In this document: piece after piece, positions 16,899 to 24,932 of the stretch
How positions within the stretch are numbered: position 1 is the first letter of the stretch
Layout of the letters: every line of letters starts with the position of its first letter
Source of the DNA: Colivivens sp963626085
GTDB lineage: Bacteria > Bacteroidota > Bacteroidia > Bacteroidales > Bacteroidaceae
Direction of reading: 5' to 3'
Assembly: GCA_963626085.1 (NCBI GenBank)
Contig: CAVFVJ010000041.1
Span: 1 to 48,645, forward strand
DNA length: 48,645 nucleotides
Made by a program: the position numbers and the translations under genes
The notes under the pieces: model-generated
What the model saw: only the letters and a program-made list of their open reading frames with translations
The model's database searches: none
Told to the model about the DNA's origin: nothing

Positions 16899-19436
16899 AT
16901 GAACAAGGAGATACTTCGTTTGGCAATTCCAAGCATTTTCGCGAACATCACAGTGCCGCTCGTGGGCATCGTGGACGTAGCCATTGCCGGCCACATCTCA
17001 GACGCATCGGCAATCGGAGGCATTGCCATCGGCAGCATGTTGTTCGACCTGCTGTACTGGAACTTCGGTTTCCTGCGTGTCGGCACTGGAGGAATGACTG
17101 CGCAAGCCTTCGGACGGAAAGACCGCCAAGGTATGATGGACATATTCCTGCAGAGTGTGTCACTTGCTTTGGGTGCAGCACTGTTCGTCTTCATGATTGG
17201 TTGGCTCTTCATGGACGTGGTACTGTCGTGTATCCCCTGCTCTCCTGAAGTCGAGTCGTTCGCACGCCAGTACTTCAACGTACGCATATGGGCTGCTCCT
17301 GCCACCCTGTCGCTTATGGTGTTCAAGGGATGGTTCATCGGAACACAGAACACCGTCAGTCCTATGATTTGCGACATTACGGTGAACGTAGTGAACATGG
17401 CTATGAGCTACACTCTCGCCAGGTACACACCGTTGGGAACTGTTGGAGTGGCGCACGGCACACTTATCGCCCAATACACAGGACTGGCAGTTGCCGTCTT
17501 CCTTCTGTACAAGGGGTACGGCAGTTATTTGAAACTATTGAATTTCAAGGCAAGCATAGGATGGGCTAAATTAAAACACCTGCTGTCGCTCAACGGCAAC
17601 CTGTTCCTGCGCTCACTCGGATTCATGGTGGTCTACGTGGGATTCACTACCATCACGTCGAAGTACGGAGACGAGGAACTGGCAGTAGGAGCCATCATGA
17701 TGAAGCTGTTCATGCTGTTCAGTTATTTTGTCGACGGCTTTGGCTATGCAGGAGAAGCCCTCGTCGGCAGATTCATCGGAGAGAAAAGTCGTCCGTCAGT
17801 CGACAAGGCAGTGAAATACTTGTTCGCCTGGAGCCTTGGCATCGGAGTGCTCTTCACCATCATCTATGCAGTCGCAGGAGACGGGATGATACGTATCATG
17901 ACTTCAGACCCACATACCATCAGCACATCACAGCCCTACCTTTTCTGGCTTATCTTGATGCCACTCATCAGTTGTGCCGCCTTCATGTGGGACGGTATCT
18001 ACATAGGAGCCACTGCAGGCAAAGCCGTGCGCAACTGCATGATATTTGCGGCTGCCGGGTTTGTGGCAGGCTATACCCTTCTCCAGGGATATATCGGGAT
18101 ACAGGCGGTGTACGTAGGTTATTTCATCCATTTGGCAGTGCGTGCGCTGTTCCTCACCGCATGGTGGAAGTCTGTACTCCACAAATGTATACCAGTCCTA
18201 CTGTTGTTTTGTTTCTCCTCCACTGTCAGTGCGCAAGACGATTCTGTGACTTATCAGCCAATAGACTCTGCCTACATGGCACAGATAGAACAAATGTTGG
18301 AAGAGGAGAAAGCAAAGCAAGCGGCAGAGGTTGTGAGACAGTATGAGGAAGCAATGCTCAGGCGTGAGGTGTCGTTCCACACGGAAGGACTCAACTATTT
18401 GGTGCGCGGAGTCTTGAGTGCGTCGAAAGACAAGACCTTCCGCAACAGTAACCTTACGCCACTCAAGAAGTACGACTGCGACATAGTGGATTACGGAGTG
18501 GCATTCACACCGCTGGTTGCCACATGGGGACTCAAAGCACTCGGAGTAAAGTCCATGAGCAAGTCGCGCAGGATGGTGACTGCCAACCTGCTTGCAATCG
18601 GTCTGGCATCGGGCATCAGCACTGGACTGAAGTCTACCGTCAGCTCACGTCGTCCCAACGGAAAGGACACAAAAAGTATGCCATCGGGACATACTACAAT
18701 GGCGTTTGCCAGTGCCACCATACTGCACCGTGAGTACGGTTACATCAGTCCGTGGATAAGCGTGGGAGGCTACGCCACTGCCACAGCCACTCAATACCTG
18801 CGGTTGAGGCACAACGAGCACTGGGTCACGGACATCTATATGGGAGCCGGTATTGGAACCATAGCCACTAACTTTGCATACTTCGTAACGGACAAGATTT
18901 TCGGAGAAGAGGGACTCAACCGTCCACGACTGACCTTAAGTGACATAGAACGCACAGTCAAGTTCAACACACGTCCCACTTCTCTTGCATTGCTCTCTGG
19001 TATGGAATGGGGCAAGGAAGACAAGCTGCACACAAGTACCACCTATACAGCAGGCATTGAATACAGTCATTTCCTCAACAAGCACATGGCAGTCGAGATG
19101 CTTGGTAGACTGTCAACCGCCTCTTTCTACGACAACGACCGCCTGGTGTCGGGAAACATCGACAGATACCATTTGGACGGAGCCTTCAAATATTCATGGC
19201 TACTCACCCCCACTGTGCGTGTGGCTTACCGAGTGTTCGGTGGCGGCAGGTACATGAATGTCGGGCTAGAGGAAATCGACAGTGAGGTAAGACCTGAGAT
19301 TGGCACAGGTATAGGCATTGACCTAATGCAGAGAAAGAAATACGCTTTCGGGGTCAACTGCGACTACAGCCACACCTTCTCCGACTGGTTCACCGACCGC
19401 TGGACTATGAGCATGGAATGGAAAATAATACTATAG
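16899..19436 (+). CDS. MATE efflux transporter fused to PAP2 phosphatase and barrel-like tail
   Basis: 845 residues in one frame. Residues 1-426 form a complete 12-segment MATE transporter of the DinF-like type. Residues 427-446 (LHKCIPVLLLFCFSSTVSAQ) look exactly like a signal peptide, then a charged coiled-coil (460-490) leads into a PAP2 phosphatase with K578-x5-RRP, PSGHTT (595-600) and RH-x2-H-x3-D (R637, H641, D645). Residues about 690-845 are an amphipathic beta tail like an outer-membrane barrel. PAP2 proteins remove phosphate from lipid A or undecaprenyl pyrophosphate. No ATG lies at the junction (about 18160-18235); only rare start codons could begin a separate protein. A true fusion or two genes joined by loss of a stop and start are both possible. 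Confidence 0.85.
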   Translation: MNKEILRLAIPSIFANITVPLVGIVDVAIAGHISDASAIGGIAIGSMLFDLLYWNFGFLRVGTGGMTAQAFGRKDRQGMMDIFLQSVSLALGAALFVFMIGWLFMDVVLSCIPCSPEVESFARQYFNVRIWAAPATLSLMVFKGWFIGTQNTVSPMICDITVNVVNMAMSYTLARYTPLGTVGVAHGTLIAQYTGLAVAVFLLYKGYGSYLKLLNFKASIGWAKLKHLLSLNGNLFLRSLGFMVVYVGFTTITSKYGDEELAVGAIMMKLFMLFSYFVDGFGYAGEALVGRFIGEKSRPSVDKAVKYLFAWSLGIGVLFTIIYAVAGDGMIRIMTSDPHTISTSQPYLFWLILMPLISCAAFMWDGIYIGATAGKAVRNCMIFAAAGFVAGYTLLQGYIGIQAVYVGYFIHLAVRALFLTAWWKSVLHKCIPVLLLFCFSSTVSAQDDSVTYQPIDSAYMAQIEQMLEEEKAKQAAEVVRQYEEAMLRREVSFHTEGLNYLVRGVLSASKDKTFRNSNLTPLKKYDCDIVDYGVAFTPLVATWGLKALGVKSMSKSRRMVTANLLAIGLASGISTGLKSTVSSRRPNGKDTKSMPSGHTTMAFASATILHREYGYISPWISVGGYATATATQYLRLRHNEHWVTDIYMGAGIGTIATNFAYFVTDKIFGEEGLNRPRLTLSDIERTVKFNTRPTSLALLSGMEWGKEDKLHTSTTYTAGIEYSHFLNKHMAVEMLGRLSTASFYDNDRLVSGNIDRYHLDGAFKYSWLLTPTVRVAYRVFGGGRYMNVGLEEIDSEVRPEIGTGIGIDLMQRKKYAFGVNCDYSHTFSDWFTDRWTMSMEWKIIL

Positions 19437-19470
19437 AGGATGTGCTGTGGAAGATAATACTTTAAAGGAT
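19419..19470 (+). repeat. 23-base direct repeat spanning the MATE-PAP2 stop
   Basis: 19419-19441 and 19448-19470 agree at 20 of 23 bases with a 29-base period. The first copy holds the final codons ATA ATA CTA and stop TAG; the second keeps a stop (TAA) at the matching place after ATA ATA CTT. Confidence 0.75.
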
Positions 19471-19499
19471 AAACACGATAAAAAACAAATTGTTTGATT

Positions 19500-20414
19500 A
19501 TGTGGTTGTTATTGGCTTTTCTCTCAGCGTTCCTGCTGGGTTTCTATGATGTATTCAAAAAGAAGTCGCTGAAGGACAATGCAGTGATTCCAGTGTTGCT
19601 GCTCAACACTCTCTTCTCCAGTCTTATATTCGTGCCGTTCATCGTCAGTTCGGCAAACGGATGGTTGGACGAGGGAAGCCTGTTCTACACTCACAGTTAT
19701 GGGTGGGCTGAACACAAGTACATCATTCTGAAATCTGTCATCGTTCTGTGCTCATGGCTGTGCGGCTACTGGGGCATAAAGAACCTGCCAATAACAATCG
19801 TCGGACCTATCAACGCCACCCGTCCGGTGATGGTGCTTGTCGGTGCACTTACTTTCCTCGGAGAACAACTGAACCTCTGGCAATGGGCTGGCGTAACTAT
19901 CGCCATCGTCTCCTTCTTCCTCATGAGCAGGAGCGGCAAGAAGGAAGGCATTGACTTCAAGCATAATAAATGGATTGTATTGGTGCTGCTTGCCAATGTA
20001 TTCGGAGCAATCAGTGGACTGTACGACCGTTATCTCATGGCACCAGTGGGAGTGGGAGTGGGACTCGACAAGATGGCAGTACAGTCGTGGTACAACATCT
20101 ACCAGTTCCTCATGATGGGCATCATGCTACTGGTACTATGGTATCCAACACGAAAGAAGACCACACCGTTCCACTGGGACTGGTGCATCATACTAATCTC
20201 GGTTTTTCTGTCAGCTGCCGACTTCGTTTATTTCTACGCACTGAGTCAAGACGACGCAATGATCAGCATCGTAAGCATGATACGCAGAGGCAGCGTTGTG
20301 GTTTCCTTCCTCTTCGGAGCATTACTGTTCAGAGAGAAAAACTTGAAGTCCAAGGCATTGGACTTGTTACTCGTCCTTCTGTCAATGCTGTTCCTCTTTA
20401 TCGGTTCAAGATAA
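19500..20414 (+). CDS. EamA/DMT family transporter
   Basis: 304 residues, ten predicted transmembrane segments in two repeats, each close to an EamA unit; the second ends in a positively charged tail after LFREKN. The first repeat carries VGPINATRPVMVLVGALTFLGE, the second VSMIRRGSVVVSFLFGALLF, both the usual EamA end motifs. Such proteins export metabolites or amino acids; the substrate cannot be read. ATG 19500 is chosen. It is 63 bases after the MATE-PAP2 gene and ends only five bases from the converging helicase gene. Confidence 0.88.
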   Translation: MWLLLAFLSAFLLGFYDVFKKKSLKDNAVIPVLLLNTLFSSLIFVPFIVSSANGWLDEGSLFYTHSYGWAEHKYIILKSVIVLCSWLCGYWGIKNLPITIVGPINATRPVMVLVGALTFLGEQLNLWQWAGVTIAIVSFFLMSRSGKKEGIDFKHNKWIVLVLLANVFGAISGLYDRYLMAPVGVGVGLDKMAVQSWYNIYQFLMMGIMLLVLWYPTRKKTTPFHWDWCIILISVFLSAADFVYFYALSQDDAMISIVSMIRRGSVVVSFLFGALLFREKNLKSKALDLLLVLLSMLFLFIGSR

Positions 20415-20419
20415 AAGGG

Positions 20420-22681
20420 TCAGTCTACAACACGAAGCCGTGCGAACTTCAGCAGCAGTTGCTTCTCCCCGACATTGACAAACTCCACTGTGGCTTTCTG
20501 GTTGTCCCCTACCCCTTCTACAGCAAGCACCACACCTGTCCCGAAACGTTCGTGCTGCACGTGCTGACCTGCACAAATGCCAAATACTGGACTGGCTTGC
20601 CTGCCACTGATAGACAGAGGCTGTGTGGGAGTCTTAGGTGTTTGGACTGGTATGCGAGGCTTGTGCCAAGGCAGTTCAATGTCTTTTTGTCCGCCTGTGT
20701 ATATTGCACGGTTTGTGCCAAGCACTATAAATTCCCGACCTAAATCGTTGATGAAACGGCTCGGATTACCGAACTCCATCTTACCATAGTGCAAACGACT
20801 CTTCGCGTATGTGATGATAAGATGCTGTTCGGCACGTGTAACCGCCACGTAGAAGAGGCGACGTTCCTCCTCAATCTCACGAGGATTGCCAGCTGCCTGT
20901 TGACTAGGAAACAAGTTTTCCTCCAGTCCGACCACAAACACTGTGTTGAACTCAAGTCCTTTGGCTGAGTGGATGGTCATTAAGGTTATCTTCGGCTCGT
21001 CTGAGTCCTTGTCCGAATCCATATCGCTCAACAGCGACACCTCTGACAGATAGTCGCTGAGTCCCACATTGGGGTTGTCCTCCTCAAGACGGGAGCTACA
21101 GAAATCATGCAGTCCGTTCACCAGTTCCTCCATGTTTTCCTGTCTGCTGAGGTTCTCAGCGGAGTGATCTTGATAGAGGTCGCGTGCGATTCCACTCTCC
21201 GTGATGATAAACCGTCCGACTGCCTCTGCTGTCTCCGTTGCTGCCTTGTCGATAAGCGATTGTATGAGTAATGTGAAGTCCTGCAGTTTGACTAATGTCC
21301 CCCTATTCACGTTCAGTCCATAAAAAACTGGATTGTTCAATACAGTCCAAAGGCTCACGCCATACTGTCCTGCCACATCCACCAGTTTATTTAGCGTAGT
21401 CGCTCCGATACCCCTCACGGGATAGTTGATAACCCTCTTCAAAGCCTCCTCATCATTAGGGTTAACAGCTAGACGGAAATAAGCTATGATGTCCTTTATT
21501 TCTTTACGCTGATAGAACGACAAGCCTCCGTAGATTCGGTAAGGGAGTCCATTCTTGCGCAAATTCTCCTCAAACAGTCGGCTTTGCGCATTGGTACGGT
21601 ACAAGATTGCAAAATCCGAGTACTGCAAATTCTCCCGTCTCCTCATTTCTTGAATCCTGCGCACCACAATCTGTGCTTCCTCTATGTCAGAATAAGCCTC
21701 TACTACAGGAATCCTCTCACCCTTGTCCTGTTTGGAGAAGACTGTCTTCTCAATCTGTCCCTTGTTTTTATGAATGAGATTATTGGCGGCATTCACAATC
21801 ATCTGTGTTGAACGATAGTTCTGCTCCAACTTAAAGACCTTAGTGGCGGTGTACATATCCTTGAACAACAGGATATTCCTTATGTCTGCCCCACGGAACG
21901 CATAGATGCTCTGGGCATCGTCGCCCACGACACACACGCGCTGATTCTGTTGGGTCAGTTGCAGAATAATCTGATGTTGCGCATAATTAGTGTCTTGATA
22001 CTCGTCCACGAGCACATACTGGAACTGATGTTCATACTTACGCAGTATTTCTGGGTGCTGATCGAACAGACGGTAGGTGTACACAAGTATATCATCGAAA
22101 TCCATGGCGTTGGCACTCTTACATCTGTTACGATAATGCGTATACACCCTCCTCACCTCTGGAATCTTCGCTCTCAGGTCACAAACGTAGCAATCATGAC
22201 TGTGCGCATATTCATTCTCGTCTATGAGGTGGTTCTTGGCATCACTGATTCTTGCAGCTACCAACCCAGGCTTATATGTCTTGTCGTCTAGACCCAACTC
22301 TTTGATGATGGACTTAATAAGGCTCTTGCTGTCTGTCGCATCATAGATTGTGAAGTTTGGTTCGAATCCTATGTTGTGACATTCAGCACGCAAGATACGA
22401 AGAAAAATACTGTGGAACGTGCCCATCCACAGTCGTCGGGCATCCTCCACACCTACAATGTCAGCTATGCGCTGCTTCATCTCACCCGCAGCCTTGTTGG
22501 TGAAGGTAAGTGCCAAAATATTCCATGGTTTGTAGCCGTGTTCCAACAGATAAGCAATCTTATACGTCAATACACGGGTCTTTCCAGACCCTGCTCCAGC
22601 CACCACCAACGACGCTCCATCCATGTACTCGATTGCCGCAAGTTGGGGTGCGTTGAAAGAGTTCGTCAGTTGTTCGTCCAT
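20420..22681 (-). CDS. ATP-dependent DNA helicase, UvrD/PcrA family
   Basis: 753 residues from ATG 22681 (a GTG at 22708 is possible). Superfamily 1A motifs in order: Q motif NAPQLAAIEY, Walker A GAGSGKT (29-35), LTFTNKAAGEM (Ia), VDEYQDTN (II), VGDDAQSIYAFRGAD (III), FKLEQNYRS (IV), LMTIHSAKGLEF (V) and VAVTRAEQHL (VI). The C-terminal VGEKQLLLKFARL stretch is the PcrA RNA-polymerase-binding Tudor-like module. It unwinds DNA 3'-5' in repair and conflict resolution. PcrA is more likely than UvrD by this tail. Confidence 0.95.
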   Translation of the reverse strand: MDEQLTNSFNAPQLAAIEYMDGASLVVAGAGSGKTRVLTYKIAYLLEHGYKPWNILALTFTNKAAGEMKQRIADIVGVEDARRLWMGTFHSIFLRILRAECHNIGFEPNFTIYDATDSKSLIKSIIKELGLDDKTYKPGLVAARISDAKNHLIDENEYAHSHDCYVCDLRAKIPEVRRVYTHYRNRCKSANAMDFDDILVYTYRLFDQHPEILRKYEHQFQYVLVDEYQDTNYAQHQIILQLTQQNQRVCVVGDDAQSIYAFRGADIRNILLFKDMYTATKVFKLEQNYRSTQMIVNAANNLIHKNKGQIEKTVFSKQDKGERIPVVEAYSDIEEAQIVVRRIQEMRRRENLQYSDFAILYRTNAQSRLFEENLRKNGLPYRIYGGLSFYQRKEIKDIIAYFRLAVNPNDEEALKRVINYPVRGIGATTLNKLVDVAGQYGVSLWTVLNNPVFYGLNVNRGTLVKLQDFTLLIQSLIDKAATETAEAVGRFIITESGIARDLYQDHSAENLSRQENMEELVNGLHDFCSSRLEEDNPNVGLSDYLSEVSLLSDMDSDKDSDEPKITLMTIHSAKGLEFNTVFVVGLEENLFPSQQAAGNPREIEEERRLFYVAVTRAEQHLIITYAKSRLHYGKMEFGNPSRFINDLGREFIVLGTNRAIYTGGQKDIELPWHKPRIPVQTPKTPTQPLSISGRQASPVFGICAGQHVQHERFGTGVVLAVEGVGDNQKATVEFVNVGEKQLLLKFARLRVVD

Positions 22682-22713
22682 CCTCAATACCAGTTCTCCG
22701 TCACACACTTAGT

Positions 22714-23115
22714 TTACTTATACACAAAGAAGGGTTTAGGCAACTTAACATATTTTTTACCCGAGATACCTTTGATGAAAGTGTCGTCCACCTGCCTCAC
22801 CTGCAGCTTGTCGTCCACAAGTTTGAGTTCCAGGTTCTGTGCATCACTACCATTGTCGCAGACAGCACGGACAAGAGCCTTGTCGTCATCGAGGCTAATC
22901 ACTTTCAATATGACCCACATCCCGTTTATATTGCCTCTGAGGTAACCGTAGCAGTATTCGTCTTCTATACCAGGAACTTGTATGGAGTCGTTGTACAAAT
23001 CCAACACCATAGTTATCTTTAGTTCCTCATTTCTGAAACTACCCTTGAATGTCTGTGCAACCAATGAGGTTGCCATTCCGGCTAAAAACAGCGCGGTCAA
23101 TATCATACGTCTCAT
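22714..23115 (-). CDS. small secreted protein, DUF2147-like character
   Basis: 133 residues from ATG 23115 with a signal peptide (1-22, ending SLVAQ). The mature part is a small beta-rich domain with TFKGSFRNEELKITMVLDLYNDSI, a YCYGYLRGNINGMWVILKV stretch and a final KKYVKLPKPFFVYK. I do not recognise a named family with certainty; it may be a lipocalin-like periplasmic protein. It lies between KDPG aldolase (50 bases) and the helicase (32 bases) on the same strand, so co-transcription is likely but a functional link is not evident. Confidence 0.7.
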   Translation of the reverse strand: MRRMILTALFLAGMATSLVAQTFKGSFRNEELKITMVLDLYNDSIQVPGIEDEYCYGYLRGNINGMWVILKVISLDDDKALVRAVCDNGSDAQNLELKLVDDKLQVRQVDDTFIKGISGKKYVKLPKPFFVYK

Positions 23116-23165
23116 AATATCCTTCTGTTTAGAATACAGAGAACAAAGGTTCGAAGAAAAAATAA

Positions 23166-23846
23166 TCAATGACCTTCTGCAGTCCTTGCATCACGTATGA
23201 TGTCAAGGCACTCACGGCATTTGTCTGTGATGTACTGCCAGTCTTCTGCTGCTACCCTGTCCTTCGGGAAGAGTTTGCTGCCCATACCCACGCAGTAGAC
23301 TCCTGCCTTAAACCAGCCTTTGAGGTTCTCCTCCGTGGGAGCCACACCACCAGTGACCATTATCTTAGACCACGGCATCGGAGCTTTCAGTCCTGCTACG
23401 AACGACGGACCGTACACGTCACCTGGAAATACTTTCGTGAGGTCGCACCCCATTTCCTGAGCCTTACCGACCTCACTCACACTGCCACATCCAGGACAGT
23501 AAGGAACAAGTCGTCTATTGCATACAGGTGCTACATCGGGATTGAACAGTGGACCTACAACGAAGCAAGCTCCCAACTGGATGTAGAGAGCCGCCGTAGG
23601 CGCATCAACCACACTGCCGACACCCATAGCCATCTGAGGGCACTCCTTGGCTGCATACTTAACACACTCAGCGAACACCTCGTGCGCAAAGTCGCCTCGG
23701 TTGGTGAACTCGAACGCACGCACTCCACCATCGTAGCACGCCTTGATAACTTTCTTTGCCACTTCCACATCCTTATGGTAGAACACAGGCACCATTCCTG
23801 TCTCCCCAATCTTTGCCATTACGGCAAGCTTATCGAATTTAGCCAT
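23166..23846 (-). CDS. eda: 2-keto-3-deoxy-6-phosphogluconate aldolase
   Basis: Splits KDPG to pyruvate and glyceraldehyde-3-phosphate. The 226-residue protein fits the bacterial KDPG/KHG aldolase: E46 and R50 (FEFTNRGD) and the Schiff-base lysine K138 (CDLTKVFPG) correspond to the known active-site residues, with GSVVDAP as the phosphate-side strand. It is slightly longer than the E. coli enzyme. It lies 18 bases after KDG kinase, forming the standard pair that finishes uronate (pectin, glucuronate) breakdown. Confidence 0.94.
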   Translation of the reverse strand: MAKFDKLAVMAKIGETGMVPVFYHKDVEVAKKVIKACYDGGVRAFEFTNRGDFAHEVFAECVKYAAKECPQMAMGVGSVVDAPTAALYIQLGACFVVGPLFNPDVAPVCNRRLVPYCPGCGSVSEVGKAQEMGCDLTKVFPGDVYGPSFVAGLKAPMPWSKIMVTGGVAPTEENLKGWFKAGVYCVGMGSKLFPKDRVAAEDWQYITDKCRECLDIIRDARTAEGH

Positions 23847-23864
23847 ATTACCTTTAAATTTATA

Positions 23865-24887
23865 TTATCGTTGAACACGACCGTTGGCATTGCCACCAGC
23901 AAGCGACTCGACCTCCTCCACAGACACGTGATTGAAATCACCTGGAATAGTATGCTTCAAGGCACTTGCAGCAACAGCAAACTCAAGAGCCTCACCCTGT
24001 GATGATTTGGTAATAAGTCCATGAATAAGACCGCCCGAAAACGAGTCTCCTCCACCCACACGGTCGATGATTGGTTCTATGTCATAGTGCTTAGACTGGT
24101 AGAACTCCTTCCCGTCATAGATGAGAGCCTTCCATCCGTTGTGACTCGCGCTCAAACTCTCGCGCAGTGTACTCACCACATATTTGAAACCGAATTCCTT
24201 TGCCATCGCCTCGAATATTCCTTCGTAACCTGCCGCATCAGTCTTGCCACCCTCGACATCAGCGTCAGGCTTAAAACCAAGACACAACTCTGCGTCCTCC
24301 TCATTGCCGATGCACACGTCAACATACTGCATCAACGGGCGCATGACAGATATTGCCTTCTCACTTGTCCACAGTTTCTTGCGGAAGTTTAGGTCGCAAC
24401 TGACTGTCACACCATGTTTCTTGGCACAGACACAAGCCAAGCGCAGACACTCTGCACTGGCATCACTGACAGCAGGAGTGATGCCGCTCCAGTGAAACCA
24501 ATCTGCCCCCTCAAAGATCTTGTCGAAATCAAAATCCTCTGGCTTTGCCTCAGCGATGGACGAATGCGCACGGTCGTAAATCACCTTGGACGGACGCATA
24601 GATGCACCTGTCTCTGCATAATAAAGCCCTACTCTGTCGCCTCCACGTGCAATGAAATCTGTGTGGACGCCAAAGCGTCTAAGTCCATTGACCGCAATCT
24701 GCCCTATCTCATGTTTCGGCAGTTTACTTACGAAATATGAGTCGTGCCCATAGTTGGCACAACTGACAGCCACGTTCGCCTCACCGCCTCCGGGTATGAT
24801 GCAGAACTTGTCTGCCTGTACGAACCGTGAGTTTCCTTCCGGACTTAGGCGAAGCATAATCTCGCCCATTGTTATAATTTTTGCCAT
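23865..24887 (-). CDS. kdgK: 2-keto-3-deoxygluconate kinase (PfkB family)
   Basis: Phosphorylates KDG to KDPG for the aldolase encoded just downstream. The 340-residue protein has the PfkB N-terminal motif GGGEANVAV (33-41) and the C-terminal signature DRVGGGDSFSGG with catalytic base D281. The start MAKIITMGEIMLRLSP is typical. It lies 45 bases after the M6 protease gene; I see no TAnnTTTG box in that gap, so it may be read from the protease promoter. Other sugar kinases of the family are possible but the aldolase neighbour argues for KDG. Confidence 0.93.
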   Translation of the reverse strand: MAKIITMGEIMLRLSPEGNSRFVQADKFCIIPGGGEANVAVSCANYGHDSYFVSKLPKHEIGQIAVNGLRRFGVHTDFIARGGDRVGLYYAETGASMRPSKVIYDRAHSSIAEAKPEDFDFDKIFEGADWFHWSGITPAVSDASAECLRLACVCAKKHGVTVSCDLNFRKKLWTSEKAISVMRPLMQYVDVCIGNEEDAELCLGFKPDADVEGGKTDAAGYEGIFEAMAKEFGFKYVVSTLRESLSASHNGWKALIYDGKEFYQSKHYDIEPIIDRVGGGDSFSGGLIHGLITKSSQGEALEFAVAASALKHTIPGDFNHVSVEEVESLAGGNANGRVQR

Positions 24888-24932
24888 AGTCTGATTAATA
24901 TATTATTTATTACTTGTTGTCTGATAAGCGTT

